A stretch of DNA of 64,000 nucleotides, taken from contig OY848922.1 of NCBI GenBank assembly GCA_963693285.1, positions 4,824,923-4,888,922 on the forward strand. The letters are read 5' to 3'. Both the position numbers and the translations under genes were made by a program. Below are positions 38,901-53,900 of the stretch, piece after piece. The notes under the pieces were generated by a model. The model was not told the origin of the DNA. It searched no databases and was given only the letters and a program-made list of their open reading frames with translations. The number at the start of each line of letters is the position of its first letter. The stretch's first letter is position 1. This DNA comes from Xestospongia muta. Its lineage: Eukaryota; Porifera; Demospongiae; Haplosclerida; Petrosiidae.

Positions 38901-41900
38901 TGCAATAACAACATCATAAGCTGGGCCTAAGCTGGCATAGGATTTATAAATAACTTAGAAACTGCAGCGAGGTTCGGAACTTTAGTGCCTTTCATTTGAA
39001 TTGTTTCCTTTTATTCTCGTTATTTAGAGGCCACACTACATCTGAATACTGATTTTACTGAGCACCAGTGGAACCACCAAGTCCAATCAACTACATTTAA
39101 CTACTGTAATCTTGTCCTACATCTAGAATGCTAGTAGTGTGCATTGATTATAGCCTTGTCTATTATAAGTAAAAATAGACTGCAGGTAGCCATTACATTT
39201 ATTTCATAGACTGTGTTCACATTGGATATCTGATATTGTTTGAGTTTGTCTCCTCACTTTTCTTAGATTCAAAATGTTATTTCACATATCATGATACATT
39301 TGAAATTTATTCTTTCGTGTACTTCAACACTTACGAGACCGTAATTAATATTAATATCAATGTATTCCGCCCACACGCAATCGCGTTATTTGTTTCCTGG
39401 AAACACCAATTTTTGACAAGAACGTTTGTCCTTTGTGTGATGACGTTTTAGCTGCCTTTTACGAGTAAGTTTGTCTTTCTACTAAGTTAATAATACGCTA
39501 CATCATTAGTAAAGCTGTGGGTATAACATGTGGTTCTTGTTTAGCCGAATTTGAAAGTAGAGGGTTTACATTGATGTAGGAAATGGAGTCTACAGGCTAG
39601 ACGAAGGTTTGTAAGAGATTTATAGTAGCTAGACATCATATATAATAGCTCATAAATTATAATATATATGTATATACGTATGTATATTTTGTATAAGCAT
39701 TACCATGAAATAATGAGTAATATACATTGTATAAATGAACAGACCACACCCAACAGTACATGTATTGGATGTGTGTGTGTGTAGTGAGTGTTTCAATTGA
39801 CACAAATATTTAGTTGTAATAGTAACATGGCTTATATATTTCTTTTTGTATGATAAACTTTGAAACAATCTGATGGGCACAAAGCTGGATTGCAACAAGT
39901 ACTACACTTATACAAAGCAAAGTAAGATGTCTTATGCTACCTTGTCTGTTACTGCATACAGCACAGTCATGAAGCTTCTTGCCTTTTTTCATGAAGTGGC
40001 GCACAAGTTGAGACGTTCAAGTGTCTGAGAGGTGTGAGGTCCAGTACATGCTCGAGGAATACTACATTGTGCCTCGGAGAGTGTTTCAATGAGTTTACGA
40101 TGATAAGCAACATGAGTGATTGGTTGTTTACCATTTGCGCTACTTTGTTCCTTGTAGATTATGTAAGATTTCATCATTACTACTTCCACAATCCAAAAAA
40201 ACATTCTTCCACCACTTCACTGACTTATGGAGAAAACTATAATAGCTAACGAGTTGGTCCATCTTGTCAACACCCAACATGTATTGATTGTAGTCAACCA
40301 CAACTGCTGGCATCTCTGTTGTTTGAGAAGTGTGTCTAAATAATTATGTAAATTTGAATTTTGTTGTTCTTTATTTACCTTGACTGTACAGGTAAATTAC
40401 CAAAAGCATGTTTTTTGGAGAGCATCAATATTTGTCGTTTGTCAGTCCATGACAAGGCTAGTAAGTCTCCACAGCAAAAGGCTTCCACCATACCTCAAGG
40501 CCTCTTTTGGTTCAGGGCAGAAGGAAGTCCTTTGCGATTGCTCTGGACCATGCCTGGATATAATCAACAATAAATACAAGGTACAGGATGTAGGCATAGA
40601 AATACCTGTTACAGTAATTCCCTCCTTCTTTAGCTCAGTTGCTATGAGAGGGCTATTATAAAATCTATCTAGGTATACATCATACCCCTTATCCTCAAGT
40701 CCATCCACTAGTGTAAGGACAACTCTTGCTGTGTGGGGTAGCTCAGGTCTAACAAGCTCTGTTCCCTGTCCATATCATATGGCTACCTTATAAAGGTAGC
40801 CAGACACACTGTCAGCAAGTACAAATGCCTTTATACCCCAAGGAGTTGGTTTACCTTTGAGGTACTGTCGAAAAGTAACCCTGCCTTTGAAGGCAATCAC
40901 TGACTCATCAATAGCCACATGTTGTGAAAGAGTTTAGGATGATTGAAATGCTGGAAGTAGATGGTCAAGTAATGGCTCAATCTTATCACTTTTCAGATCA
41001 CCATTGATGTTTCCAAAGTGTAATGTTCCAACGATCTGAAAGAACCTATTTCTTGAGAAGACAGATTTGAAGAAAGGTAGATCAGTAGTAATGCTTGTTG
41101 ACCAATAATCTTTGAGATTTTGTAGCTGTATTATTCCCATATTCAATATTACAGCTACAAAACCCTTCATTTCATCTATTCTCACTGGACCCCAGCTTCT
41201 GTACAATAAGCCACGCTTTATCTATCAACAAGAGGTACGTTAGAGTAACTAACTGTTTATTACTACTTATCTGCATACAACCAATTTTCTTAGCAGCATA
41301 TGTATTGGTATTATCCACAAGAAATTGCAACAAAGCATCAAAGAAGAATAGAGAAAAACAATGTTCTGGTGACTGAACAGATGGATATATGTTACTACCA
41401 GATAACTGAGTCAATAAGATATGGCTAGGTTCTGTGTCATCTATATTTGGAATGAAAAACTACTTAGCTACTACACAACGTATCAGCTCCTACTACTATC
41501 CATTGATAATCAGGTACTGTGACACCAATACCTCTTCCTCTACCAGCACATCTTCCTCTCACAACACCTCTTCTTATCACAGGACCTATTCCTATTCTAG
41601 TACCTCCCACTTCTGCAGTATCATTTGTCTCATCATTTACATTCTCTTCATCTTGCTCATCCTCAAAGCTATCACTCTCTTCGCTATCAGCAAATTCACC
41701 ATCATCAAATTCATCATCACTAAAATCCTCTCCCAATATATGTATTACTTCTTCTGCTCTAAACCTTGCCATTGATAATTACTTCTGCCCACTGATAGTA
41801 AATATGCAAATATATATACAGCTGGTTAATTTGCACATTAATATTGTTTATTGCATGCTTATTATTATTCATTACGTGTTCGGCCAGACTATAAATAACT

Positions 41901-44900
41901 ATAAACGAAGGTAAATAACTAATAAACGAAGGACAATCTTCTCCTTGATAAAAAACAAAGGTTAGTTGCAAAACAGTCTACTAATGTAATGTCACAAATT
42001 CGTGACAATTCTCTCAATTAATAGTACACGTGTGTCACGAACTTGTGTCAATTGTCTCCATTAAATGTACTCATATGTCACAAATTCGTGACAATTTTCC
42101 TGTAAGGGTTAAACAACAATCACCATTGAGAAATTTAGAAGGAGGGTTTTTTATGAATTTGAACCATAAATATATGTACATATTAATATTTCTATTTACT
42201 TAGCAATGATAGTTTCTAACTCTTTATAAGCTCAATATAACATGTTATTTCAACAAGTTTATGACACTACAAAGAAATGATAGGAGAAATGGATTTGAAA
42301 AGAAAAGTTAAGAGTGATCATTTCATGACACTTTACATTTACATAATATATGCTAGACTGTTATTGTTCATTTTATATACATTAAATAGAACAGAGTATA
42401 AAATAGAAGCTTTATTAATATGCCTACATATATATACTGACCTTATCAGTATGGTGGATATTCACACCATGCTGAAGTAACAAAGTAACAACATCTGTTC
42501 TGCCATTTGCTGCTGCTATCATCAGTGGAGTAGATCCAAACTACAATTAATAAGAACAAAATGTAATTAGAGACATACATTAAGTATTGATTTTTAATTA
42601 CATGTTATTGTATTTAACATTATGTACATGTTCATGTATATAACATGTACATGTACTTGATATACTGGTCAGTTAAGGACTGGGTATACTCACTTTTTAA
42701 AGAATTTAAATGATATATGCAATATGATAAATTGTATGTTTGGGAAAAAGAATGATCATTTCATAAAAACTAAGAAATTGTTAATTCTTTGTCTCAAATT
42801 TGAGTGACTATTGTGGACTTGTTATATTTTAGTATAAATTTACATGCATTGTTAATGATTTAGAGTACTGTGATTTCTTGAGTTACAGAACTCATAAGCT
42901 TCACACTTAATTGAAAGTGCTCACTGAAAAAGTAATGATATTTATTGCTTGCTATGTACATTAATGGTTGTGTATGTGAATTAATGTCATTTATCACATT
43001 CCAAAGCTGTGTACAGTAATTGTGAAATGGACATATCAATATAATATATGTATACATTATGTGGTCCAAAACAATCTTACCATCATCACCTGATACATGT
43101 AGTATGTCAACAATAATCAATGATGTACATTATTATATAAGTCACATCCAAATCAAAGTATTTGCTATTAAAGTAATGATATTCATTGATTGCTATGTAC
43201 ATCAGTGACTCAAAATACTCCATCAATCTCAACACATACATAATATTATAGTCAATTCAAAATAACATAATTACAATTTTTTTTCATTTACTTATGATTG
43301 TTGTAGCCATTGGCAATTTTTATTTTCTTATTATAGGTTTTTAATAAATTTTACAATGTGATTATAGGAAACTATATATGATAGGTAGTACACAGTGGAC
43401 TGATGTGTATAATATATACAGATTTTATGAGATATGAGATATCATATGAATAGATACTTATAGATGAAAGGTATATTTTAACTACAACCTACTCAAATGA
43501 TCTCCACTAAATTATTCTGCATCTGCAAACAACAATGTCTCTATCGTGGCTAAGTGAATGACCATGCTTGACACAAAATTGTGTCTATCACATATAATCA
43601 GTTAGTGCTGTGATAACTGTGTTGTTATTTAAAATAATCTGGTTCTATTAATTAAACAAAATTATATATTATGTATATTATGTGTTGTAGTTATATTGTG
43701 TGCCAGTTTTCACATATAAGCTTCGTCAAGCATAGATAGCCTATCATGTTACAAGTCAATAATAAGTCCAGATATAAGAGACACTTTCAACAAAAAAGGA
43801 ATACAACAATCCTCATAATAGATTCACTGTTGCTGTGATGAATGGCAAATTGATAGTTGGTCATATCCTAAAAGAAATTTCAAAGATATGTTGGTTCTTT
43901 CTTCACAAAGGAGGAACGATACCCTGTACAGTCAAGGACAAAAGGGGAATGTCCTCTATTGAGCAAGGCAGTTTAGAAGTGCCTTGTGAGCTGACTTTTC
44001 AATTTCAAACGGAACAAAAGACAACGAAACTTTAATGTCTAAACTTAGAAAATTGCTAGCCTAACTTATTTCTCATTGCTCAACACGTGATAATAACCTC
44101 AATAACCAAAATCTAAGATGGTGAGATGGGGTTGGGTGCTTATATGAGGAATTGACATTTTTCTTTAAGAACAAAAATATGAGGGTGGGCGCTTACATAG
44201 AGGTGGGCGCTTGCTCATGGAAAGACAGTATATGTATATATATATACACACATATATATAATTATATATATACTCTACATGTATAATTATACATATACTC
44301 ATTATTATAAAATATATGACATCACAATATGTTTGTATACTTTAGAAATGTCACAAGTATCTTGTTGGATCTACATAAGTATGATATAATTCAAAGCATG
44401 GCATGACACATAATGCTACTTTACATTGTTTATAATGGTATGTTGTGGTTTTTCTACTATTTTGTTTCTTAAGACTACAGACAATACATTGATGTTGTGA
44501 CGGCTTTCCATTTGAATGAGGTGATATTTTGCCAAGGAAATGATGGTCATGGAGGCATCATCTTGAAGGAGTCGAGGAGAAAATGCAGACGAAGTATGAT
44601 CAATACCACCTCTGGTGAGCATTTTTGTTGCTAGCTTTATTCGAAACTGGACATAGCTCATATTCCTTTCTGTTTGAGTAGACATTTGATACAGGATGTA
44701 GGCATTCACATTAGCTAAGTCTATCAAGTGGAAGGTTGCTCATTTGTATATACCATTTCACTGTTCTGTAGTTGAAGCTTTATATGAAAGAAGTTGATCA
44801 CTTTTATCTACTCCACCCATAAATGTATTGTACCTATCAACCATTAGTGGCTTCTCTATATTTTTCTTCCTGTAGATGACAATCGTGTTCTGTAAGCTTT

Positions 44901-47900
44901 CGTTACTATACTGCTATCGTGGACTGTGCTAACAATGGTTATGAGCCGTTTATCTTTCCATTGCAAGGCAAGTATGCCATTCTTTAAGTTTTATGTTCTT
45001 ACTATTCCTTTCTTCAATCCCTTTCATATCTGTCCAGTTTGTACTTTACATTTTGCTTTTGATTTCCATTCTAGAGGCATACCTTTTCTGTCTACACAGG
45101 CTGTACCACACACTCGCAAACCTTTCAGTTTCATATCTACAAACAGTGACAGACAGGCTGGTATAATAATTGTCCATGTATATATGGTGTCCTGCTTTCT
45201 TTAGTGACCCAAGTAGTCTCATTACAATAACATGTGTAACAGTTTTGTTCTCTCCAACATCTTACATATCATCCTTTCCTACAAATTAATACTGCGTTTA
45301 CACTGATCCCCACCTCAAAACCACTTGGTCCTTCCTGTGCCAACACAGGTTGTAGCTCGCATTTACATTACGAACCTTCAAACTCAAAAGTAATTATTAT
45401 TATTATTAACTTATGACCACACCTCTAAATTCTAAAATGGCTGCCTTGATAAGGAAATCTTTATTGGCCTATATGATGATGAACAGATTAAAAAGACTGA
45501 AAAAAAGATGCTATAGAGCGAGGCAAGCAAGAAATAAATGAATATTATTCACCTTTGTCATGCTATTCCTTGCTATATGAGTGTTTATTATTATTCGTGG
45601 AGAAAAACGACTGTGGTGTTTACCAAGGTAAGTAATAAAAATGTAGGGTATATTCGTCTTTCTTAATGATAGATCTGACTACTGGTAGGCATACATTGTA
45701 AAGCAGACCTTTACAGAAGCTGATTGGATGGCAAATTTTAGGTTAAGTAGATCAACATTCAGCCACCTATGCCATCAACTATCACCAGTCATACCAATGC
45801 AGTTGTACATCATTGTCAGTGGAGAAACGTGTTGCTGTAACACTCTGGTTTCTGGCAACACCAGGAGAATACAGGACTGCAGTATTTTGTCATGCTGAGT
45901 CGAGCTGACATGGTAGAGTTTATTGGGCTGGCGTGGTTCGATATGGTCCAGTTTGGTATGCGTTTACATGTTGTGCCAACACAGATTGAACTGAGTCGAC
46001 CCGGGTTAGACCTCTGGTGTAAACACAGTATAAGTAAGCATTATACATGTACAATAGTCAACCCAGTATTACTTGTCAATATATACCTACATACAGAGTC
46101 CAATTGTAAGTATAACCTGTTTTTGAGTCAGCTAAAGATAATGCTTTTAACCCCATTTGTTTGGTTTTTTAGGAATGTATTGAAGAAACCAAATTCTGCC
46201 TTTGAGCTAACAATGGCTTCATCTATGGAGAGTTCACCTCCAGGGTTATAACTAGCTTGAAAGTTATTAATCAGTGATGTAATAAGGGGATGTATCTTAT
46301 ATAATGGATCATATCCTGGTTCACCTTTTTTGCTTTTGGCCTTTCTTGTCATTTATGTGTAGAAACTTCAAAATTAGGCTGAAACAATCTAATGACATTA
46401 CACAAGAGAAGGTGAGTGTACTAAATGGCTAGTACTGAGCCCGGTAATCTACTCACTTGGGGTAGTGGATTGTTCCAATTATTATTACCAGAGCAAAAAA
46501 TTGTAGCTTTTCTGTTGATATATGCATCTTCTTTTTCCCAATAGTTTAGGCAAGGTCGGTGTGAAACCTCTGGGTGCTCTTGAAAGTGTTGCTGGGAATA
46601 CAAATTTGTTTTGTCAACCATTTCTTCTATTATCTCTGGTGTAACAAGTTTTTCAAAAAACTCAATTGGTATTTTATCTGTCATATCTTCTGTTCCTTCA
46701 TATTCTCCAACAAACTCTGGGATATCATATGCTACACCACTCAGAGAGATATGTTTTGTTGCACTGATTTCAATTTCATCACCATATACTATTTCCATAC
46801 CATCTACTATTTCAGTTTCCACATCAAAATCATTGCTAACATAGTATTCATCATCAACTTCAGTTATTTCCATTACATCATTGTCATTGATTACCACTTC
46901 ATCATCATCACTATTGCATCCATCATCATCATCAGCTCTGCTACACAATCCCATTACTTGCTTCACTTCATCATCACTGATATAGCCATCAAAGTCATCA
47001 TCACTATCATCTCCTGAGGCATTTCCTCCACTTGTAATCATGTCTATCACTTGGTCAGCATTGTATCTAGTCATTGTTTTCACACTTCAGTTATAAAAAT
47101 AAAAGGATGTTGCTGTATTTGAATTGTTTACCAAGTAGCAGCCTCTAGAGCATATAAATATGCGCGCTGCATTTAATTAGCGTGGGCGCAGCGCATATAA
47201 TTATGATCATCGCGGTCAAAGGGTTAACTGCAGTCATGAAAATGAAAGATTGATAAAACAGGCTTATTATAATCTCTCTATACAATCAACTATTTCATGG
47301 AAAAGAAATGTTGGTAGTTTATTATAATTATTGTAGAAGTATAGTTTTAGAAGTTTGTTCAAACTGTTCATGATCAGGATAAATATATTCATATAATTAG
47401 TACTTATGTTGACAGTAACTTATGTAAGTTCATTTGTTGATCTTAGAAGCGTAAGTCACAGAAAGCATTAAAATATAATAATACAATATGGACATGTCGT
47501 ATATACATATAAACAAAAGGATATGAAAAATGTCAAGCAATTGGTTTCATATAAATAATTGGTATACAATATTTTGTATCAATTTTTGCATTAAAAACTT
47601 GTAATGTTGTAATTTTTGATAACAAATTTAAGATGATTCTAACAAAATATAGCTGCACTTTGTAGCTAAAAACTGGAGATGTTGTTATACAAAATAGTTG
47701 TAAACATGGAACAGGTAATGTGATAAATGATACTTGCGCATTTCATTTCTACAGATCATGTGAAACTATACATATACAGAGTTATAACATGATCAAACAT
47801 TCTAAGGTTGATTTGATACACTTAACATTCCAAGTACAAGAATGAAGTGATTATGTCAGTCTTCAAATTAAACAAACAATAACAAATAGCATAAAGAGTA

Positions 47901-50900
47901 TTTTCACTGATCTGTAATAACATTTTAATATCATACTTAGTGTGATATTTATAACTTATGACTACTTGATACAATCATACAATGATCTTTCATACCTTAT
48001 CAACAACAGTAATGTCAGCACCATTACTAATTAATATTTTGATGATCTCTGGACGATTATGGTAAGCTGCATAATGTAATACAGTCCAGCCATTCTGTAA
48101 CAATAAAACAAAGAAGCAATACATACACAATGTACACTATACAGATCAACTTCAACTCAATGTACTAGAAGTAACACAATATATTCATAATGTTAATGAT
48201 GTAATGTAAACATCCACTATGTGATGTTGTCAATAATTATGGTATAATTATTACATAGGTATATTTATGTATATATCTACTAGATAATTCTAATAATGTG
48301 TTTATTATGTATATGTTATGAATATAATTATCTATTCCTGTCCCACCATAACTTCATTTTGTGTATACTATATAAGTGTTATATGGACTGTCCAAAAGAG
48401 TGTTCTATATCTCTGCCACTCAATATCAAGTCATCACATAATGGTGATGAAACTATATCTTTCAGTAAGTCACTACTAGGGAGACGAGACAAGATGGCTG
48501 TCTGTGGGAACATAGGTAAATTTTACCTCCAAAATTATTGTAGGGCTAGTGATGTTGTCGATAACAAGACATTGGCAGTTTTATGTTATAGTTTGTGGTC
48601 TGTTGATGCATAAACTAATAAAGAATTTACTAACACCTAGAAGTCCGTCTGATTATCTTTTGATTCGATTGTAAACTTGGTAAAGGAGCATTATAGCCCA
48701 AAACCATAAGTGTTTTAAATTTAATTTAAAGCTACAACAGCCAGGAAAGAGACACTGGCAACCATTATAGCTGAGCTGAGACAACTATCCAAGTTCTGTG
48801 AATGTGGGGAGATGTTAGATGACATGCTATGTGAACGTTTAGTGGGTGGTATTTGACAGCAGAATATTCAATGATGACAGCCGGCTGAACCCACCCTAAC
48901 TCTGAAAGGTGTTCTTGAACTGGTACTTGCAATGTTGTCGGCAGAGAAAAATACAAGAGATTTTCAGTGCTAAAAAGCCTACTTGTTACTGTTGCTGAGA
49001 AAACCACTTGGCACCAATTTGCTGATTTAAAGACTCTGTTTGTCATGACTGCAACAAGAAGGGGCACCTTATCAGATGTTGTAGAAATGCCCAAAGAGCC
49101 CAAACAAGTCAAGTACGAACATAAAAAAAGTGGTAGAAGACCCCATAACTCAATTGTATACGTTACCCTTAAGTAAGATGAAACCTTTAAAGACAGTGGT
49201 TAATATTGATGGCAAAGAGGTTGAGATGGAGATTGACACAGGAGCGTTAGTGTCAGTGATGACACACACAGAGTACAAGAGGCTATGTAGTCCAAAGAGT
49301 AGACTCCAATTACATGCAGCAAGAATAAATTGGAGGACATATACCGGATAGACGATTAAAATCTATGGCACTTGTGGAGTGATGGTGAACCATTAAGGGA
49401 ATGAAGGGAGATTACCATTAGTTATTGTAGAGTCCGAAGGACCCAATCTACTCAGAAGAGACTGGTTGATGAAGTTGAAACAGGACTTGAACATGATAAA
49501 TCAGGTCCTTGAAGGAAGAGTTAACAACACTCATTTCAAGATACTCTGACATTTTTCAGAATGAACTAGGTACCTGATATCAAAGCTGTATCTTGCAGGA
49601 TTATAGTAGAAAAGAGAGTCACTAAGATTGTTGTCCATGACCGGTACCATTTGCACTCTGTTCAAAGGTAGATAAGGAACTAGAGAGACTAGAGTCAATG
49701 GGAGTACTGGATAAAGTGGAAATTGGAGACTGGGCGGCACGAATCGTTCCAGTATTTAAGGATCACAGAAATATTAGAATTTGTGGTGATTATAACATGA
49801 CCATTAATAAAGCATCAAAAGTGGACCTGTATCCACTCCCGAGAGTGTATGACCTTTTTACAGTGATGTCCAGTGGAGTGTATTTTCAAAGTTAGATTTA
49901 TCACATGCATACCTCCAACTCTAATTAGAGGAGTCGTCAAGGAAATTTCTCACAATAAACACACACAGAGGATTCTATAGATACAAAAGGTTACCATTTG
50001 GGGTGTCATCAGCACCAGGCATTTTTCAAGAAGCCATGGATAACCTCCTGTAAAGGATGCCACACGCTGCGACATACATCGATGAGATATTGATCTCTGG
50101 TAGGTCAGAACAAGAACATCTTGATAACCTAGAACGTGTTCTTAAGAGATTGTCGGAAGCGGGAATGCATCTAAAGAGGAAGAAGTGTCTGTTCATTGTG
50201 ACAGAAGTGGATTATCCAGGACATTGAATCACAAAAGAAGGTATCAACGGGGAAAAAGGTCAGCACAATCACACATGCAGATAGAACCAACAATGTATTT
50301 GAGTTGAGATCATATTTGGGCATCATCAATTTTTATAGTTAATTCTTACCAAACATTTCTTCTGTTTAGAGTCCCTTATACCAGTTCCTCCATAATCAAG
50401 AAGATGGCAGTGGAGAGATCAAGAAGCCAAGTTGTTAATAGTCACCCTGCCTATTAACTCAATATGACTAGAGTAAACACCTCACCCTTGCATGTGATGC
50501 TTCACCATATGGGGTAGGAGCAGTACTGTCACAATAACGATGGCAATGAAAAAGCCATAGCACACGCTTAACAAAACAGAATCAAAGTATGCTCAGATTG
50601 ACAAGGAGTCGCTGGCCATTATTTTGGTATAACAAAATTTCATAAGCTCCTTGTGGGCTGTAAATTCACTATTTATATGGATCATAAGCCTTTAACATAT
50701 CTTTTTGAAGAGATTAAAGGCATTTCCAAGACAGCATCTGCCAGAGTAACCAGATGGGCTTTGCAGTTAAGTGGTTATGAGTATTTTGTTCAGTACAAAC
50801 CTGGGAAGGAGTTGGTGAATGCAGATGGAATCAGATGCTGCCTACCATTGTCAGACGTGGGTCAAGAGGATACCATACCAACTGTGCTAATTAATCTGAT

Positions 50901-53900
50901 TGAGTATTTGAACTCCACACTAATATTAGTGTCTGAAATCAGTCCCTATCAAAAGTGAGGCAGTTGGCCAGACAATATTGATGTAGATGTAGAATTGAGC
51001 CATATGTTAGGCATAAATTGGAGCTAAGTTTATTAGACAACTGCGTCAGTGTCTGAAATCAGTAAATAGACAAACATAGATAAAACTCTATCAAGAGTGA
51101 GGCAGTTGGCCGGACAATATTGATGTAGATGAAGAGTTGAGCCATATGTTAGGCATAAATTGGAGGTAAGTCTATTGGACAACTGGATCCTGTTTGGATC
51201 TCAAGTGGTGTTCACCACATTGCAGGAAGATAGTCTTAGATGAACTTCGTCAATGTCACCCGGGAGTATCAAGAATGAAGGCATTGGCAAGGTCATATAT
51301 TTGGTAGCCAAGAATAGATGCAGACATTGAAAGGAAGGCGAGAGAGTGTCATGTATGTCAATCTAATAGGAATGTTCCAGTACCAGCATCGCTACATTCG
51401 TTTCACAAGTAGAGCATTTAAAGAATTTGCCACTGCTAATGGGATCAAGCATATAACAACTGCATTTTATCATCCCAGTTTTAATGGAATAGCTGAGGGA
51501 GCAGTTAGAACACTTAAGGAATATTTGAGAAAACCATCAACTTTACCTTTACACATACGAATATCAAAGTTCTTGTTAACATACAAACTTACACCACATA
51601 CTGTCACAGGAGAGGAGCCTTGTAAATTGATGTTTGCTAAAATAATTCATAGCAGTTTAGATTTGGTATGACCAAATTTAAGAGATAATAGAGTCAATAA
51701 TCAGGTTAAGCAAAAAGAGTATCATGATCTCCATAGAAAGTCTTGAGAAATACCAGAGGAAGGAGACTGGGTTAAGCAATTTGTTGGAAACCAAAAGTGT
51801 ATTTCAGGGAAAGTTATGCAAGAGTTATCTTCAACTATGGATATTGTAAGAGATGAACAAGGACAAATGCGTAGACCTCATTAAGATAATCTTAGACCAA
51901 ATGCTGCAAGACACAGCTCTAATGAAACCAATGTTATTAATAATGAAGAGGAGTATGAACATCAAACAGTACTTCATCCCTCAAATGAAACAACTTCAGG
52001 AGAAAACAGGAGAGACTAACAGCAAGAAGAGAAGTCCTTCCAACAGACAGACAATAAATGCTGAAACATCACTAAATGAGACAAATACTGATTCTACATT
52101 CAGAACACTACCAACAAGGTCCGAAAGACAAAGAAAACCACTAGACAAATACGCCATTACCATATCTCGCTAAGAGGAGAGAGATGTAGTGACTACTTAT
52201 GAATATTATTATTAGTTTATTATTTGGAACCAACAAGAGATTGTAGTATATCACCTAAATCATGTATTATTTTGTAATACAATAAATCTCTACTATTAAA
52301 GACATTGTTACGATAGTCTATTGCACAATCATCCTATAGCCTTATGGTCTATTGTAAAATTGTCCTATAGTCAAACATTATTAAAGAAATAGCGTCTCTT
52401 ATCACTATTATCTTTCATAGCTGTATAGCCGTTTTTTCCGGGTGCAAAATTTTCGTGGTTTTCATGCTTGAGAAACAAACTACGTAATATTTACCCACTA
52501 AAGTTAATTAGATGCAATATGCCACGCCCATTCATGCGTACACGTGGTTGGACGCACGTTATCATGTTGTTGACCAGTTTCTTCGTTTTATCTAGTAAAC
52601 ATCTTAGCTTCTCACTGTCAATTTCAAACTTCAAAATACATCGAATTTCAAGCTCCCATTGTAGATCAGCTAAGTAGCATTTTGCACCAGTCACTGTACA
52701 GTGAATTGCTCCTCCAGGTCGCAGAAACAAAGAACAAATGGACATTTTCTTTGAAATGTGACCTACTACACAGTACCTGATTTCAGGACTATAACTGCAG
52801 AAATATCATGGGTGTTGCCAGTTTCACTCTGGGACTCAAGTTGTTCCCCAAATTTAGCATTCCAGATCCCTTTGTACTCGTGGTAGCAACGTTTTATGGC
52901 TTGAATTTCAAAGTATGCCATTTGTACGCCACGTGTATAAGGGCGTGGTTTAAACTAAATCGCTCAGCCAGGAAATGTTTACCAGAACCAAGAAAATTTT
53001 TTACATTCATGAAAATTTTGACATTCAAAAAAACGCTAGTCGGTAATTAAAAAATTACCGACGCCTAAACGTCCATCTGATTATCTTTTGATTCAATTGT
53101 AGACTTGGTGAAGGAGCATTATAGTCCAAAACCATCAGTAGTTGTCTAGTGTTTTAAATTTATATTGAGGCTACAACAGCCAGGAGAGACAGTGGCAACC
53201 TTTATAGCTGAGCTGAGTCAACTATTCAAATTTTGCAAATATGGGGAGATGTTAGATGACATGGTATGTCATTTGTTTAGTGGGTGGTATTTCGACAGCT
53301 GAGTATTCAATGATGACTGCTGGCTGAACCCACCCTGACTCTGAAACATGCTCTTGAACTGGTACTTGCAATGTAGTCGGCATAGAAAGATACAGGAGAT
53401 ATTCAGTGTTAAAAAGTCTACTTGTTACTATTGTGAAGGAAACCAGTTAGCACCAAGATGCAGATTTAAAGACTCTGTTTGTCATGTTTGCAACAAGATA
53501 GGCCACCTAATCAGATGCTGTAGAAATGCCCAAATGAGGCCAAACAAAGTATAAATGAATATTAATGAGTGGAGGAAGACCCTATTTCCCAATAGTATAT
53601 GTTACCCTCAAGTAAGACAAAACCATTAAAGACAGTGGTAAATATTGATGGTAAAGTAGTTGAGATAGAGATTGACACAGAAGAGTCAGTGCCAGTGGTG
53701 ACACACACAGAATACAAGAGGCTATGGAGCCCAAAGAGTAGGCCACCATTACATGTGGCAAGAATAAAATTGAAGACATATACCGGAGAGATGAATAAAA
53801 TCTATGGACCTTTTGAAATGGTGGTAAACCATCAAGGAGAAGAAGAGAGATTACTATTAGTTATTGTAGAGTCTAAAGGACCTAATCTACTCAGAAAAGA

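Larger units (their letters stand above)
43660..48700. repeat. segmental unit 2 (MITE + piggyBac + ankyrin exon)
   Basis: Same order as unit 1 and high identity through the MITE remnant, the piggyBac with its nested Harbinger MITE, the intron flank and the ankyrin exon. Past the exon it continues, as unit 3 does, through matching intron sequence into a Gypsy element. Confidence 0.75.

Noticed and set aside
41434..41914. Two plus-strand frames of 113 and 131 codons
   Set aside because: Antisense of the acidic start of piggyBac copy 2.
42600..42660. ACATGT-rich near-palindrome
   Set aside because: Imperfect arms and low complexity; common in AT/TG-rich introns.
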